From RFSX01 sp964567435 (GTDB lineage: Bacteria; Bacteroidota; Bacteroidia; Chitinophagales; Saprospiraceae): a stretch of 35,697 nt of DNA. Of the stretch, positions 8,539-16,836 are shown piece by piece (position 1 is the stretch's first letter; the number at the start of each line of letters is the position of its first letter). A program made the position numbers and the translations under genes. The notes under the pieces were generated by a model. The model saw nothing but the letters and a program-made list of their open reading frames with translations, was not told where the DNA came from and did not search any database. The stretch spans positions 1 through 35,697 of the forward strand of contig CAZMMQ010000036.1 in assembly GCA_964567435.1 (NCBI GenBank). Direction: 5' to 3'.

Positions 8539-9642
8539 GTGAGATATAATCAATTATATTCTTTGATTCTCTTAGGAGCAGTCACGTTGACAATAAGCGC
8601 TTGCAAAAACGACAAAACGAAGGAACAGGTTGTCACTAATAATACAATAGAAAAGGAGATCGTAGAAGAATCCAAGCGTTGTTATGCGGCGCTAGATCGA
8701 TTGCGAATACGTACAGACTCTACGCTTAATTCAGGAACGGCTGTGACCATATCCGAGGGAGATGAATTGATATACTTAGATGATTATTCTAAGCAAAGAG
8801 ACATTTTACAACTACGAGGAAAGTACTTTTACGACCCATGGATCAAAGTGCGCGATGTTTCCAGTTCTAAAGAAGGATGGGTATATGGTGGCGCATTGAG
8901 ATTTGAGTCTAAAGAGCTACAAAGCAGAATCAGGTCAGCTCACCCAATCTACGCTGAGATAAATGCAGATGATATAGAATGGGATGGAACAGTACCCACA
9001 TCATGGCAAACAGCCACAATTGCTGACCCAGCAAGTTTTAAGTTATTCTTATTGAAATTCAAAGAGATGGTAGATAAGAATGATATAGATGGCATTGCTG
9101 GATTAATTCGATTTCCGATTCGTAATCTCAATAATAAGAGCGAGTTTAAATCTCAGTTCTACAATATTTTCAATGACGAGATGAGGAATGCGATCAGTAC
9201 ACAAAGACTAGATCAGATATTCAGAAATAGTCAGGGAGCGGCGTTAGGTAATGGTCATGTATGGTTTCAACAAGTAGGCGCAAAGTATAGGATAACTGGC
9301 CTGTCATTTAAAGGAAGAGAAGATCTTGTTCGAGACTTGATGGAGTCATTGTCTAAGACGTATATTACACAGTCTGGTACTAATAAGATGCAAATTCAAG
9401 CATTGAAAATCAGACAATTTATGGAGTTGACGCTTGATGTAGAAGGAGATTTTGATTTTCCACGAAGAATTAATTTAGGTCGATTTTCATTTTCTGATGG
9501 TGCAGCTGGTCGCTATACATTTATCCAAGATACACCAGATAGTATCAAGAGGACGGCGATATTTAGATCGGATAGTCTGCGTACTGACTTGCAGGTAAGC
9601 GGTGGAAATCCAGACTTGAGTACGATCTTATTTTCCCATTAA
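8539..9642 (+). CDS. SH3-domain lipoprotein, third gene of the ABC operon
   Basis: A 367-residue protein with a lipoprotein signal and lipobox Cys22 (TLTISAC). Residues about 52-125 look like a bacterial SH3 domain: 'LRIRTDSTLNSG', an acidic turn, and the closing 'EGWVYGGALRF'. The remaining 240 residues show a folded alpha/beta pattern that I do not recognise. The start is GTG at 8539, four bases after the permease stop, which suggests translational coupling. The stop codon overlaps that of murI on the other strand. The position points to a periplasmic accessory of the exporter or a cell-wall-sensing protein, but this is inference. Confidence 0.72.
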   Translation: MRYNQLYSLILLGAVTLTISACKNDKTKEQVVTNNTIEKEIVEESKRCYAALDRLRIRTDSTLNSGTAVTISEGDELIYLDDYSKQRDILQLRGKYFYDPWIKVRDVSSSKEGWVYGGALRFESKELQSRIRSAHPIYAEINADDIEWDGTVPTSWQTATIADPASFKLFLLKFKEMVDKNDIDGIAGLIRFPIRNLNNKSEFKSQFYNIFNDEMRNAISTQRLDQIFRNSQGAALGNGHVWFQQVGAKYRITGLSFKGREDLVRDLMESLSKTYITQSGTNKMQIQALKIRQFMELTLDVEGDFDFPRRINLGRFSFSDGAAGRYTFIQDTPDSIKRTAIFRSDSLRTDLQVSGGNPDLSTILFSH

Positions 9643-10415
9643 GTTACTGAGCGCTTAGTTTGATTGCCATACGCTTTCATGTATTGTTTGAGGATTTTAA
9701 TTTTAGATTTCTGTTTACTCTTATAGAAAGAAATTTTGACCGATTTGGTTGGTTTGAATTCGTTTTTCTGTACAAGGTATTGCAATCGCTTTACAGTACC
9801 ATCATTGCCATCTACAATCATAATTTGATCGGGAATATATTTTCTAAGTATGTCTCTGTAGTATAGAAAATGAGTACAACCAAGTACAACAGCCTGGTAT
9901 TCCTTCCAGTTAATTTTATGGAATTTCTTTTTTAAGTATTGGTGTAATTTTTTGGAGGACCATTTTTCATCCTCAGCAAATTCAACAAGTTTTTGTAGAG
10001 ATAACGATTTAATTTTATGCAAAGCCCCTAAGTTTTGAATAAGATCTTTGAGTTTCTTTTGCTTCAAGGTTTGTTTGGTCGCACAAACCAATATTTTTTT
10101 GTTTTCTTCTAGGTGTATGGCTGGTTTGACGGCGGGCTCCATGCCGATAATGGGAATATTATATTTTTCTCTAAGAATATCAATGCAAATGCTTGTTGCT
10201 GTGTTGCAAGCGATGACTAGAATATCAATATTCTTCTCGATAAGAAAGTTTGAGGCATTGAGGACTAATGTCTTTATTTCCTTTTGACTTTTAGTGCCGT
10301 AGGGCACATTCTTGGTATCTGCAAAATAGATATAGTGCATAGGTTGGCAGACTTGCAGCGCATCATGTAATACTGTAATACCACCTACACCAGAATCAAA
10401 AAATCCAACTTTCAT
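9639..10415 (-). CDS. murI: Glutamate racemase
   Basis: This enzyme interconverts L- and D-glutamate and supplies D-Glu for peptidoglycan. The 258 residues open with GFFDSGVGG (Asp7-Ser8 region). They contain both catalytic cysteines in their motifs, Cys70 in ACNTATS and Cys180 in LGCTHF, together with 'FADTKNVPYG' and 'IIGMEPAVKPA'. In-frame codons extend the frame to 10439, but ATG at 10415 starts exactly at the conserved N terminus and is preferred. The C-terminal 40 residues are unusually Lys-rich. The stop codon (9639-9641) overlaps the TAA of the convergent SH3 lipoprotein gene, and no terminator hairpin separates them. Confidence 0.93.
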   Translation of the reverse strand: MKVGFFDSGVGGITVLHDALQVCQPMHYIYFADTKNVPYGTKSQKEIKTLVLNASNFLIEKNIDILVIACNTATSICIDILREKYNIPIIGMEPAVKPAIHLEENKKILVCATKQTLKQKKLKDLIQNLGALHKIKSLSLQKLVEFAEDEKWSSKKLHQYLKKKFHKINWKEYQAVVLGCTHFLYYRDILRKYIPDQIMIVDGNDGTVKRLQYLVQKNEFKPTKSVKISFYKSKQKSKIKILKQYMKAYGNQTKRSVT

Positions 10416-10835
10416 CTGAACCAAATATATAAGTTCCAAACCAAAGTTAGGAATATGATTTTTTGCCTATTGAGAAATGGGAATATGCAGAGCTTGCTGA
10501 AAATATCAATTGGAGGTATTCTTTGATTAGAAAGGAGATGTGGAATTGAACCAGCTATAAATTAATGAAGCACCGCTATTTCTAGCAGTGCTTCTCCACT
10601 TTTAATACCCTTAATTAAAAATAAAATTGAGAAAATTAAAATAACACCCTTAATTATCTTATGTCAAAGGTAAGTCTAATAAGGATTTCGACGTGAATTC
10701 GAAGCCTTACCGGGACCCTACAGCTGTACTACAAAAACCCTACAACAACTTTATATCGAATTATAATTATTTGAATTATAAATGTTTATACATAAACATA
10801 TTAAAGAATATGTTGATTCTTTCCTGGAAAAGCCT
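10416..10835. other. Non-coding gap upstream of murI with two hairpins
   Basis: This 420-bp AT-rich gap separates the barrel/anti-sigma-like gene (ending at 10836) from murI, both on the minus strand. It holds the hairpin at 10567-10594 and a nested inverted repeat at 10669-10711. In the latter, the outer arms GGTAAG and CTTACC enclose inner arms TTCGA (10687-10691) and TCGAA (10699-10703). The direct repeat ACCCTAC occurs near 10714 and 10738. I see no convincing gene; the 64-codon plus-strand frame at 10693 has no family features. Confidence 0.6.
10567..10594 (-). terminator. Hairpin, possible terminator of the sigma-factor operon
   Basis: GAAGCAC (10567-10573) pairs with GTGCTTC (10588-10594), extended inside by GCT/AGC across one mismatch. 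It lies about 240 bp downstream of the minus-strand gene ending at 10836. The T-tract on the minus strand is weak, so termination is uncertain. Confidence 0.45.
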
Positions 10836-12203
10836 CTACAATCGATATTGCAGACCGACACCAAGACCAACTCTTGTATTGCTTTGATTCAGCGTATTAT
10901 CACCATTGTTGATATTGGCTAGATTATGCTTAAATGAGCAGCTGGCCATGAGTGATACCCTATCCCTCCATTTATATCCAATATGAAGCCCTCCAGTGAG
11001 GGAGGTAAGATTAGAGTTGATAAAATAGTCTCTTAGGTCATTATTGGGTTGTAAAGATGTATCGAGTAAGGTGCCTGAAAAATTGTAGCTAAAGTCATAG
11101 ATGCCACCGATGTCAAAGCCATAAAAGTAGTTTCTGGCGTCAACCTGATATCCAAAAGAAAAAGGAATCCCTATCGTCCTGTAAGTGTTGAATATTTCAT
11201 AGGTCGTTGTTCTAGATATATCAAATGGTGCATCTCCATAGATAAAGATGGTAGTATCGTTATCGTATTGTTCAATGATTTTCAGTAATTGATTAGGTCT
11301 GATTTCTGTAGTTGTTTCAGTAATCTCAGTGTCAAACCTTTCATTGATAATTCCTAATTCAATTCCACCTTTGACATAGAAACCAGCTGAGGTTAATAAT
11401 TTTAATTGGAGTCCTGTGCGATACCCTTCTAGTTGTGTCTGAGAGGCCTCTCTCTGCTCACTATATGCTAGTTGGTTCTGATTGACTTTAAATCTATTGA
11501 ATACATAATCTGCCGACCCATAACCAATTACTGATAACTCTAGTTTTGAATTACTGTGGTCGTAACACTTTATGTTTTTATTTCGATTTATTTGATTTTC
11601 GTCAATTTCCAATAGAGCAGTCTTCTTTTTTGATAAGCTTTGGAGTGTAGAGAGCTTGGTTGGGGCATTAGCTAATGGAGCCTTAGTTAAGTTGTCCGAT
11701 TTGTTATATTTCTGATTATCGAGATCAGCTGGAGTGGAAGTAACCTCAGTTTTAGTTGAATGACTTAGTGATGTTTGTTTTTTCTGATGGACTATGGACT
11801 CGTCATTGATTTGAAGAAAAGATTGTGTTTCTTTAGAATGAATTGAGGTGCTGATATTTATATTTTGACTATGAATGACTTTGTCATTTTTAGATACAAC
11901 CTTCACCTCTTTAGAAATTTTGCTTTGGATGGTGTTGGTTGCATTGTGAGTTTTAGCACCTGGTTGTGATTTTGATCTAAAATGTGATACCTGATCGTCA
12001 CTAGTCTGAGTAGAGAAAGTATTCTTTGTCCATAAGCCAAATAGGATAATTGTAGCCACAGCGATTGTAGCAAAAATCATCCAACCACCAAGTCTTCTTG
12101 GTTGTTTTTGCTCAATGGCGGCCCATAAGGCATCTTTGTCCAGCGGCGTTTTAAGATCATATAGAGACTCTTTGAATTTTTTATCTATATCGTAGTTATC
12201 CAT
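10836..12203 (-). CDS. Membrane-anchored beta-barrel-like protein, putative anti-sigma partner
   Basis: A 455-residue protein with three parts. Residues 1-38 are a charged cytoplasmic segment (KFKESLYDLKTPLDKDALWAAI) of the kind found in Bacteroidota anti-sigma-like proteins. Residues about 41-58 form one hydrophobic helix (WMIFATIAVATIILFGLW). Residues 60-210 are a Ser/Thr/Lys/Gln-rich linker, and residues 215-455 show alternating aromatic/polar beta strands ending in 'GVGLGVGLQYRL', as in small outer-membrane barrels. ATG at 12203 lies inside the sigma-factor gene, overlapping it by 19 bp. It probably controls the sigma factor, but no classical ZAS or FecR motif is visible. Confidence 0.72.
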   Translation of the reverse strand: MDNYDIDKKFKESLYDLKTPLDKDALWAAIEQKQPRRLGGWMIFATIAVATIILFGLWTKNTFSTQTSDDQVSHFRSKSQPGAKTHNATNTIQSKISKEVKVVSKNDKVIHSQNINISTSIHSKETQSFLQINDESIVHQKKQTSLSHSTKTEVTSTPADLDNQKYNKSDNLTKAPLANAPTKLSTLQSLSKKKTALLEIDENQINRNKNIKCYDHSNSKLELSVIGYGSADYVFNRFKVNQNQLAYSEQREASQTQLEGYRTGLQLKLLTSAGFYVKGGIELGIINERFDTEITETTTEIRPNQLLKIIEQYDNDTTIFIYGDAPFDISRTTTYEIFNTYRTIGIPFSFGYQVDARNYFYGFDIGGIYDFSYNFSGTLLDTSLQPNNDLRDYFINSNLTSLTGGLHIGYKWRDRVSLMASCSFKHNLANINNGDNTLNQSNTRVGLGVGLQYRL

Positions 12204-12751
12204 GGATCTGCAATTTTTAGCTTATTTAATTTATTTCTGAGAAGTTGTTTTGCTCTGGATAAATTGGATCTGGAAGTCACTTCCTTTATACCAATCATAT
12301 CTGCAATTTCTTTGTGGCTATAACCATCTATCACATTCAAGTTAAATACCTGTCTGTATCCTTCTGGCAACGACATGACAATCTTCATCAAATCTTGATG
12401 ACTCAAATTGTCCATAGCATCAGGTGACGTCGTTTGGATCTCACTCGATTGCTTATCTATAGATATGATGTCTAATCTATTCTTTTGGATTGTTTTAAGT
12501 GCGACGTTGACAGTGACTCTTCTCATCCATGTACTTATGGCTCCTTTGGCGGGATCATACTTATTAAAGAATTTGAAGATTCTTATGAAAGCATCTTGCA
12601 AGACGTCTTGTGCCAATGCGGAATCTCCAGTATATCTCAAGCAGATAGAATAAAGCATCTCAGAATAATTATCTACCAGCGCACGCTGAGAAGCTGGCTG
12701 CCTTTTTTGGCAGCCAGCTATAATTTGTTCATTAGATAATTTTTTACTCAA
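12185..12751 (-). CDS. ECF-type RNA polymerase sigma factor
   Basis: A 188-residue sigma-70 family protein. Region 2 spans about 25-95, with 'CLRYTGDSALAQDVLQDAFIRIF' and 'ISTWMRRVTVNVAL'. Region 4 spans about 125-180, with 'LPEGYRQVFNLNVIDGYSHKEIA' and a helix-turn-helix 'IGIKEVTSRSNLSRAKQLL'. The start is TTG at 12751: the next Met lies inside region 2, and an in-frame stop is close upstream. A perfect 11-bp hairpin lies in codons 11-20. The gene begins 21 bp after a large lipoprotein gene and overlaps its downstream partner by 19 bp, so the three probably form one unit. Its targets cannot be read from sequence. Confidence 0.93.
   Translation of the reverse strand: MSKKLSNEQIIAGCQKRQPASQRALVDNYSEMLYSICLRYTGDSALAQDVLQDAFIRIFKFFNKYDPAKGAISTWMRRVTVNVALKTIQKNRLDIISIDKQSSEIQTTSPDAMDNLSHQDLMKIVMSLPEGYRQVFNLNVIDGYSHKEIADMIGIKEVTSRSNLSRAKQLLRNKLNKLKIADPWITTI
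12692..12719 (-). promoter_or_regulatory. Perfect 11-bp hairpin within the first codons of the sigma-factor gene
   Basis: AGCTGGCTGCC (12692-12702) and GGCAGCCAGCT (12709-12719) are exact reverse complements around a six-base homopolymer loop (A6 in the mRNA). In the message it begins about 32 nt after the TTG start and covers codons 11-20. A stem this GC-rich is exceptional in the AT-rich surroundings. A role in limiting translation or in RNA binding is inference. Confidence 0.6.
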
Positions 12752-12772
12752 AGTATTAGAGTCTTTTCTTAA

Positions 12773-15697
12773 TTACTGTTTAATGCCTATGTGGGTAGAA
12801 TTGAATGAAGTACATCCCACTTCTAGAACGTCTGTTCTTCCTGTACTAGGGTCAACATCACTGTCCAGAAAATCATTAACATTGGGGTCTTGCTTTTCTA
12901 CAAACTCCCGACCTGCAGGAGGAATGACTTCTAGTATATATTCACCTTGCATCAATCTTTCAAAACTGTATCTCCCATCCATATCTGTAACTCTATTATC
13001 TAGTATATTATTGAGATTTGCGGCATCATAAAGATTGACTGTTAAACCAGGAATGCCATCTTCAAGTCCGACATCATATTCATTGTCATCATAAATTGGG
13101 TTATCTGACCAGACAACACCTCCGATAGTTCGGATTTCCTCATCAAATAGAACAACAAACTCCTGACTGCATCCTGTGTCATCCGTTATCGTTAAGGCAT
13201 ACTCTCCTTCTGAGGGTATAGGAACCCTAAAATCTGTGCTCCCATCAAACCATTCAATTGTAACAGGATCATATTCACAGCTAAATTCAAGGCCGCCCAT
13301 CATCTCATTGTTAAAGCAATCTATGAATGGGTATATGTCACACATAATGTCATTGTTGGCGGTCAGTTGTTGTTCCCCTGAGCATACTATATCTCCAGAA
13401 TTAGGATCTGTAACCTCATAAGTAATTAAACCTTCTTCTAGTCCGTCCACTATAGCGAATGGCAAGAATGGAAATTCTTCCACTATAACGCCATCATTAA
13501 ATACGCGTAATGGGAATCCATTGAAAAGAGTAGAATCTCCGCCTATGACAAATAATTGAATTGTTCCTCCTTGAGGGGAGCTACAGCTGGGTTGTTGTAT
13601 AGCAGTAGATTGACATAAATCATCACCTAGATGTAAGCCTATGTCGTAGTTATCAAACGCTGTTACAGTGCCATCTATAGTCAAAGAAAAACTTCCAGTC
13701 ACAGGATTGACATCACTATCTATGGTGTCATCGCCTCCTTGCTTCTCGGGACTAAACTCATATCCGTTAGGTAAATCAACGAAAAATTCATAAGTCCCAG
13801 GATCAATTATTCTTAAGGCGTAGTTGTCATTGATTTGAGTTGTTGCTGTTTGCCCATTAGATACATTGATGGCTACAATTTGGCCTTGAGATAGTGCCAT
13901 ATTTTCTGCATTGCTTCGAATACCATCACTGTCTAGATCCTCCCATACTCTTCCTCTGACGAATACATTAAGTCTAATATCAGATAACCTGATTTTAAAG
14001 CAAACAGATAGTTGTTCGCTGACACTTGTTATTTCTCCTTCTACTATGCCCCCAATGGTAAGATCAAGATCTTTTATGTTGACTTCTAGATCGTTGCAAT
14101 CTGCGTTCTGACAGCTGAATTGATTTGGCGAAATATCAAGATTAAAAAATGATAATTGATTAGGGCCTAATTGGATGTTATTTATGCGAAACTCTATGAG
14201 CCGCGTCGAGTCAATATCGGCACCTGTTATAATTAGTTGGTTATTTTCCAGACGGGCATTTCTATTAAAAAACTCTGTATTTGTATTGCTTCCAAATTCC
14301 TTTACAGTTAGAAATTCTTCTAGCTCATCACAAACCTGGATGATACCTGCATCTAGTTCTGATCCAAAATTTTCGAAAATGGTAAAGTCGGCTGAGGTCG
14401 TGTTAGAATCCTCGTCAAATCCTTTAATAGATATTTTTGAGTTTTCGCAGGCGATAATGGAAATTTCATAACGACCATTAGGGTCTGTTTCTGCTATAAA
14501 TGTTATACCATTATTTTGTACTAAAAGAGCATAGCCATTACTCACTGGTCGCCCGTCACATTGTAAGGTGCCCGATATTAAGAAGTCCCCAGTTCCTGTG
14601 TATTCTAAATCTCCTACATTGACATCTTCACTGAATGGTCCTATTTCATCCGCTAATACCGTATTGCCACATTCATCCTTGATTGAAATTTTAAGTAGTT
14701 CATCTTTAGGAATTTTACCTGAGAAGACCCCATTGTAAGAAGTCCAGCCCATCCTTGTATTAGCTCTGGAAAGATCGGTTATGCATACTTTGACATTGGG
14801 TAGGGGAGTACCTAATGAATTGACAATTCTTCCTGTTATATGTACAACAGGGAAGGGAGCATCACAATTCCAGAATGAAAAATGACTCACTTGCGCGACG
14901 TATCTATTATCCACAAGTTCTGCAGTCCCTTCTTCTATCCAATAGGCGAGTTCTTCATTAAATGACCAAGTCTTGATTGTCTCAGAGCTTGTTTGGTTCA
15001 ATGGTTCTGGAAGAGGAAAACTTAACTCGGCTTCTACGCCATCTCTAAGTTGGAGTTCTCGATCTCCATCTCTCATTTCTACATACACCATACCATAGGT
15101 GCTTAACTGGACCAGTTGCTCATCTGTATTAATACCTCTAAGATCTCCGGGCATCACCTCTGCTAATCTGTCATCAGTAGGATCATACCAGTGGCCATAT
15201 ATCTGGACACTAGAGGGGCTTACTACCTCACCTGTAGCTTTGTCTTGAAAATTAGTGCCAGTAGGGAAAGTTACGGTGGCACCTCCATTCATTGTGAAGG
15301 TGCCTCCCGAGCTAGGATTTAATGTGCCAATACTTGTCTCTTGGACTAGTATGACTCTCAAAAATGCTATATCATTTTGTTGTGGATAAAACCACTTATA
15401 ATTATCTAGATAGCCAGATTTGGAGAATCTCGCCATGCCACCATCAAAGACAGCTTCTATATTTCTTAACTTGAAATACCCATTTTCGTCTGTGCTAAAA
15501 TTATCTCCTCGATAAGTCACCATAGCATCTTCTATAGGATTACCTTCAGTGTCTATTACTAATCCATTGAGGCTGGTTTCTACGGTAATAAGTGGCCCTG
15601 GTGTGGATTCTATTTCTTCAACTATAATACTATCCTTACGGCAAGACGAAGCTAGAAGTCCTACGAGGGAAATTAGAAATATATATTTAAGTCTCAT
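12773..15697 (-). CDS. Large surface lipoprotein with carboxypeptidase-regulatory and SdrD-B-like domains
   Basis: A 974-residue lipoprotein with lipobox Cys19 (LLASSC). Residues about 42-115 form a carboxypeptidase-regulatory-like beta-sandwich ('GLVIDTEGNPIEDAMVTY' to 'YFKLRNIEA'). A central part includes the Bacteroidota motif SHFSFWNCD and a second carboxypeptidase-like fold ('GRIVNSLGTPLPNVKV'). Two SdrD-B-like domains follow, one around 585-690 ('GRVWEDLDSDGIRS' with 'DSDVNP') and one at about 870-974 ('GGVVWSDNPIYDD' with 'DSDVDP'). Such domains bind calcium in other proteins. There is no T9SS tail, so surface display would rely on the lipid anchor. It is the first gene of the unit that includes the sigma factor. 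Confidence 0.78.
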   Translation of the reverse strand: MRLKYIFLISLVGLLASSCRKDSIIVEEIESTPGPLITVETSLNGLVIDTEGNPIEDAMVTYRGDNFSTDENGYFKLRNIEAVFDGGMARFSKSGYLDNYKWFYPQQNDIAFLRVILVQETSIGTLNPSSGGTFTMNGGATVTFPTGTNFQDKATGEVVSPSSVQIYGHWYDPTDDRLAEVMPGDLRGINTDEQLVQLSTYGMVYVEMRDGDRELQLRDGVEAELSFPLPEPLNQTSSETIKTWSFNEELAYWIEEGTAELVDNRYVAQVSHFSFWNCDAPFPVVHITGRIVNSLGTPLPNVKVCITDLSRANTRMGWTSYNGVFSGKIPKDELLKISIKDECGNTVLADEIGPFSEDVNVGDLEYTGTGDFLISGTLQCDGRPVSNGYALLVQNNGITFIAETDPNGRYEISIIACENSKISIKGFDEDSNTTSADFTIFENFGSELDAGIIQVCDELEEFLTVKEFGSNTNTEFFNRNARLENNQLIITGADIDSTRLIEFRINNIQLGPNQLSFFNLDISPNQFSCQNADCNDLEVNIKDLDLTIGGIVEGEITSVSEQLSVCFKIRLSDIRLNVFVRGRVWEDLDSDGIRSNAENMALSQGQIVAINVSNGQTATTQINDNYALRIIDPGTYEFFVDLPNGYEFSPEKQGGDDTIDSDVNPVTGSFSLTIDGTVTAFDNYDIGLHLGDDLCQSTAIQQPSCSSPQGGTIQLFVIGGDSTLFNGFPLRVFNDGVIVEEFPFLPFAIVDGLEEGLITYEVTDPNSGDIVCSGEQQLTANNDIMCDIYPFIDCFNNEMMGGLEFSCEYDPVTIEWFDGSTDFRVPIPSEGEYALTITDDTGCSQEFVVLFDEEIRTIGGVVWSDNPIYDDNEYDVGLEDGIPGLTVNLYDAANLNNILDNRVTDMDGRYSFERLMQGEYILEVIPPAGREFVEKQDPNVNDFLDSDVDPSTGRTDVLEVGCTSFNSTHIGIKQ

Positions 15698-16110
15698 GTT
15701 CTTGTGTTGAAATTTTGAAAATTATATCTAGAGATACAACTCCATGGCGTTGTTGTCTACAAGATATATCACCCTATTGTCAGTTTCGTTGCGCAATGAA
15801 CTGTTTTTCTGTTATGTGCTTATCTAAACTGTTTTAATATGGGTTTAAGTACACTTCTCTTGTTTCTCATTTTTGTAACAATATTCTATTGATATGACTA
15901 TTATTAATTTATAATTATGATTATATAAATTATATCAGTATATTATACTCACAAATGGGCAATTTATAAAATTATTAGTTAAAGCTATTTGCTTTATGGA
16001 GGGTTTAGAGGTCATCATAGCTGAAATTTTTCTGTGCATTGCTTAAGAAAGGACGCAAAACCCATCAATAAAAGATGAAATCAATTTTTTCACAATAAAA
16101 TCTAATAGTT
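15698..16110. other. Divergent intergenic region
   Basis: This 413-bp, strongly AT-rich gap separates the minus-strand lipoprotein/sigma operon from the plus-strand CBS gene and so must carry promoters in both directions. I find no TAnnTTTG box at a sensible distance from either gene, no RNA gene and no open frame of note. Only short inverted repeats occur, such as AAAGC/GCTTT near 15983-15997. Confidence 0.5.
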
Positions 16111-16563
16111 ATGATGAATGAACCAGTCCAATCGATTATGACCACAAATCCACTTACGGTCTCTCCAAATTTCACATTGTACGCTGTTAGACAGCTATTT
16201 ATGACAAATAGGATCCATCACTTGCCAGTGGTAGATTCTGAAAATCAGCTAATAGGACTTCTGACAACCTACGATTTGTGGAAGAATGAAATTGCTCCTG
16301 AAGATTATCATCAAGTTAAAGTGCATGATGTGATGACAATTCGCCTAGCAAAAATTTCTGTAGATGATAAAATAGGTACCGCAGCTGAAATATTTTTGGA
16401 TAACAGATTTCATGCACTACCCGTAGTAGATTCTGAAAACCGACTCCTAGGTATCGTGACATCTCATGATGTGCTGAAGTATGAATTTCTAAAAGCCTAT
16501 CCTAAGCCAATACTATTTAGAGATATTCTGTTGCAAAACAGGATGAACAGGGTTTCTGCCTGA
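16111..16563 (+). CDS. Two-CBS-domain protein
   Basis: A 150-residue cytosolic protein made of a CBS pair. The first domain is about residues 5-60 ('IMTTNPLTVSPNFTLYAVRQLF', 'HHLPVVDSENQLIGLLTTYDL') and the second about 70-125 ('VMTIRLAKISVDDKIGTAAEIF', 'HALPVVDSENRLLGIVTSHDVL'). The two halves repeat the phrase LPVVDSEN. CBS pairs bind adenosyl nucleotides and regulate other proteins, but there is no attached effector domain here. The gene stands alone; the first ATG is chosen, and a second ATG follows at once. A strong hairpin ends the gene. Confidence 0.92.
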   Translation: MMNEPVQSIMTTNPLTVSPNFTLYAVRQLFMTNRIHHLPVVDSENQLIGLLTTYDLWKNEIAPEDYHQVKVHDVMTIRLAKISVDDKIGTAAEIFLDNRFHALPVVDSENRLLGIVTSHDVLKYEFLKAYPKPILFRDILLQNRMNRVSA

Positions 16564-16590
16564 TATCCCCTTCCCTTATGCCCGCTAACT

Positions 16591-16623
16591 AGCTTCCACT
16601 CTTATTCACTAAGAGTGGAAGCT
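16591..16623 (+). terminator. Strong hairpin after the CBS gene
   Basis: AGCTTCCACTCTTA (16591-16604) and TAAGAGTGGAAGCT (16610-16623) form a perfect 14-bp stem with a 5-base loop, 28 bp after the CBS stop. CTAA/TTAG extends it across a small internal loop. There is no long T-tract. Confidence 0.7.
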
Positions 16624-16836
16624 CTTAGTTGGCCTTGCTTAAAAGATAAGTAGATAAGGTTGTACACTTCTCAGATTGGTTATTAATCATTTATTCCTAC
16701 TTCAGGGTTTTTGCCTATTGAGATAAGGGTATTAACCCAAAAGCAAAAAGGGGTAAAATCACTCTTTTTAAAAGCTAACATTTAGGCCAACTTGCAATTA
16801 TAATTCTGCTTTAGTTATTAACTTAAAACATAGTCT

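Noticed and set aside
10693..10887. 64-codon plus-strand frame
   Set aside because: It has no recognisable domain, overlaps the 3' end of the minus-strand barrel gene, and lies in a structured non-coding gap.
16564..16836. tRNA or small RNA gene in the gap after the CBS gene
   Set aside because: The only structure is the 14-bp terminator-like hairpin; no cloverleaf or other RNA signature was found.
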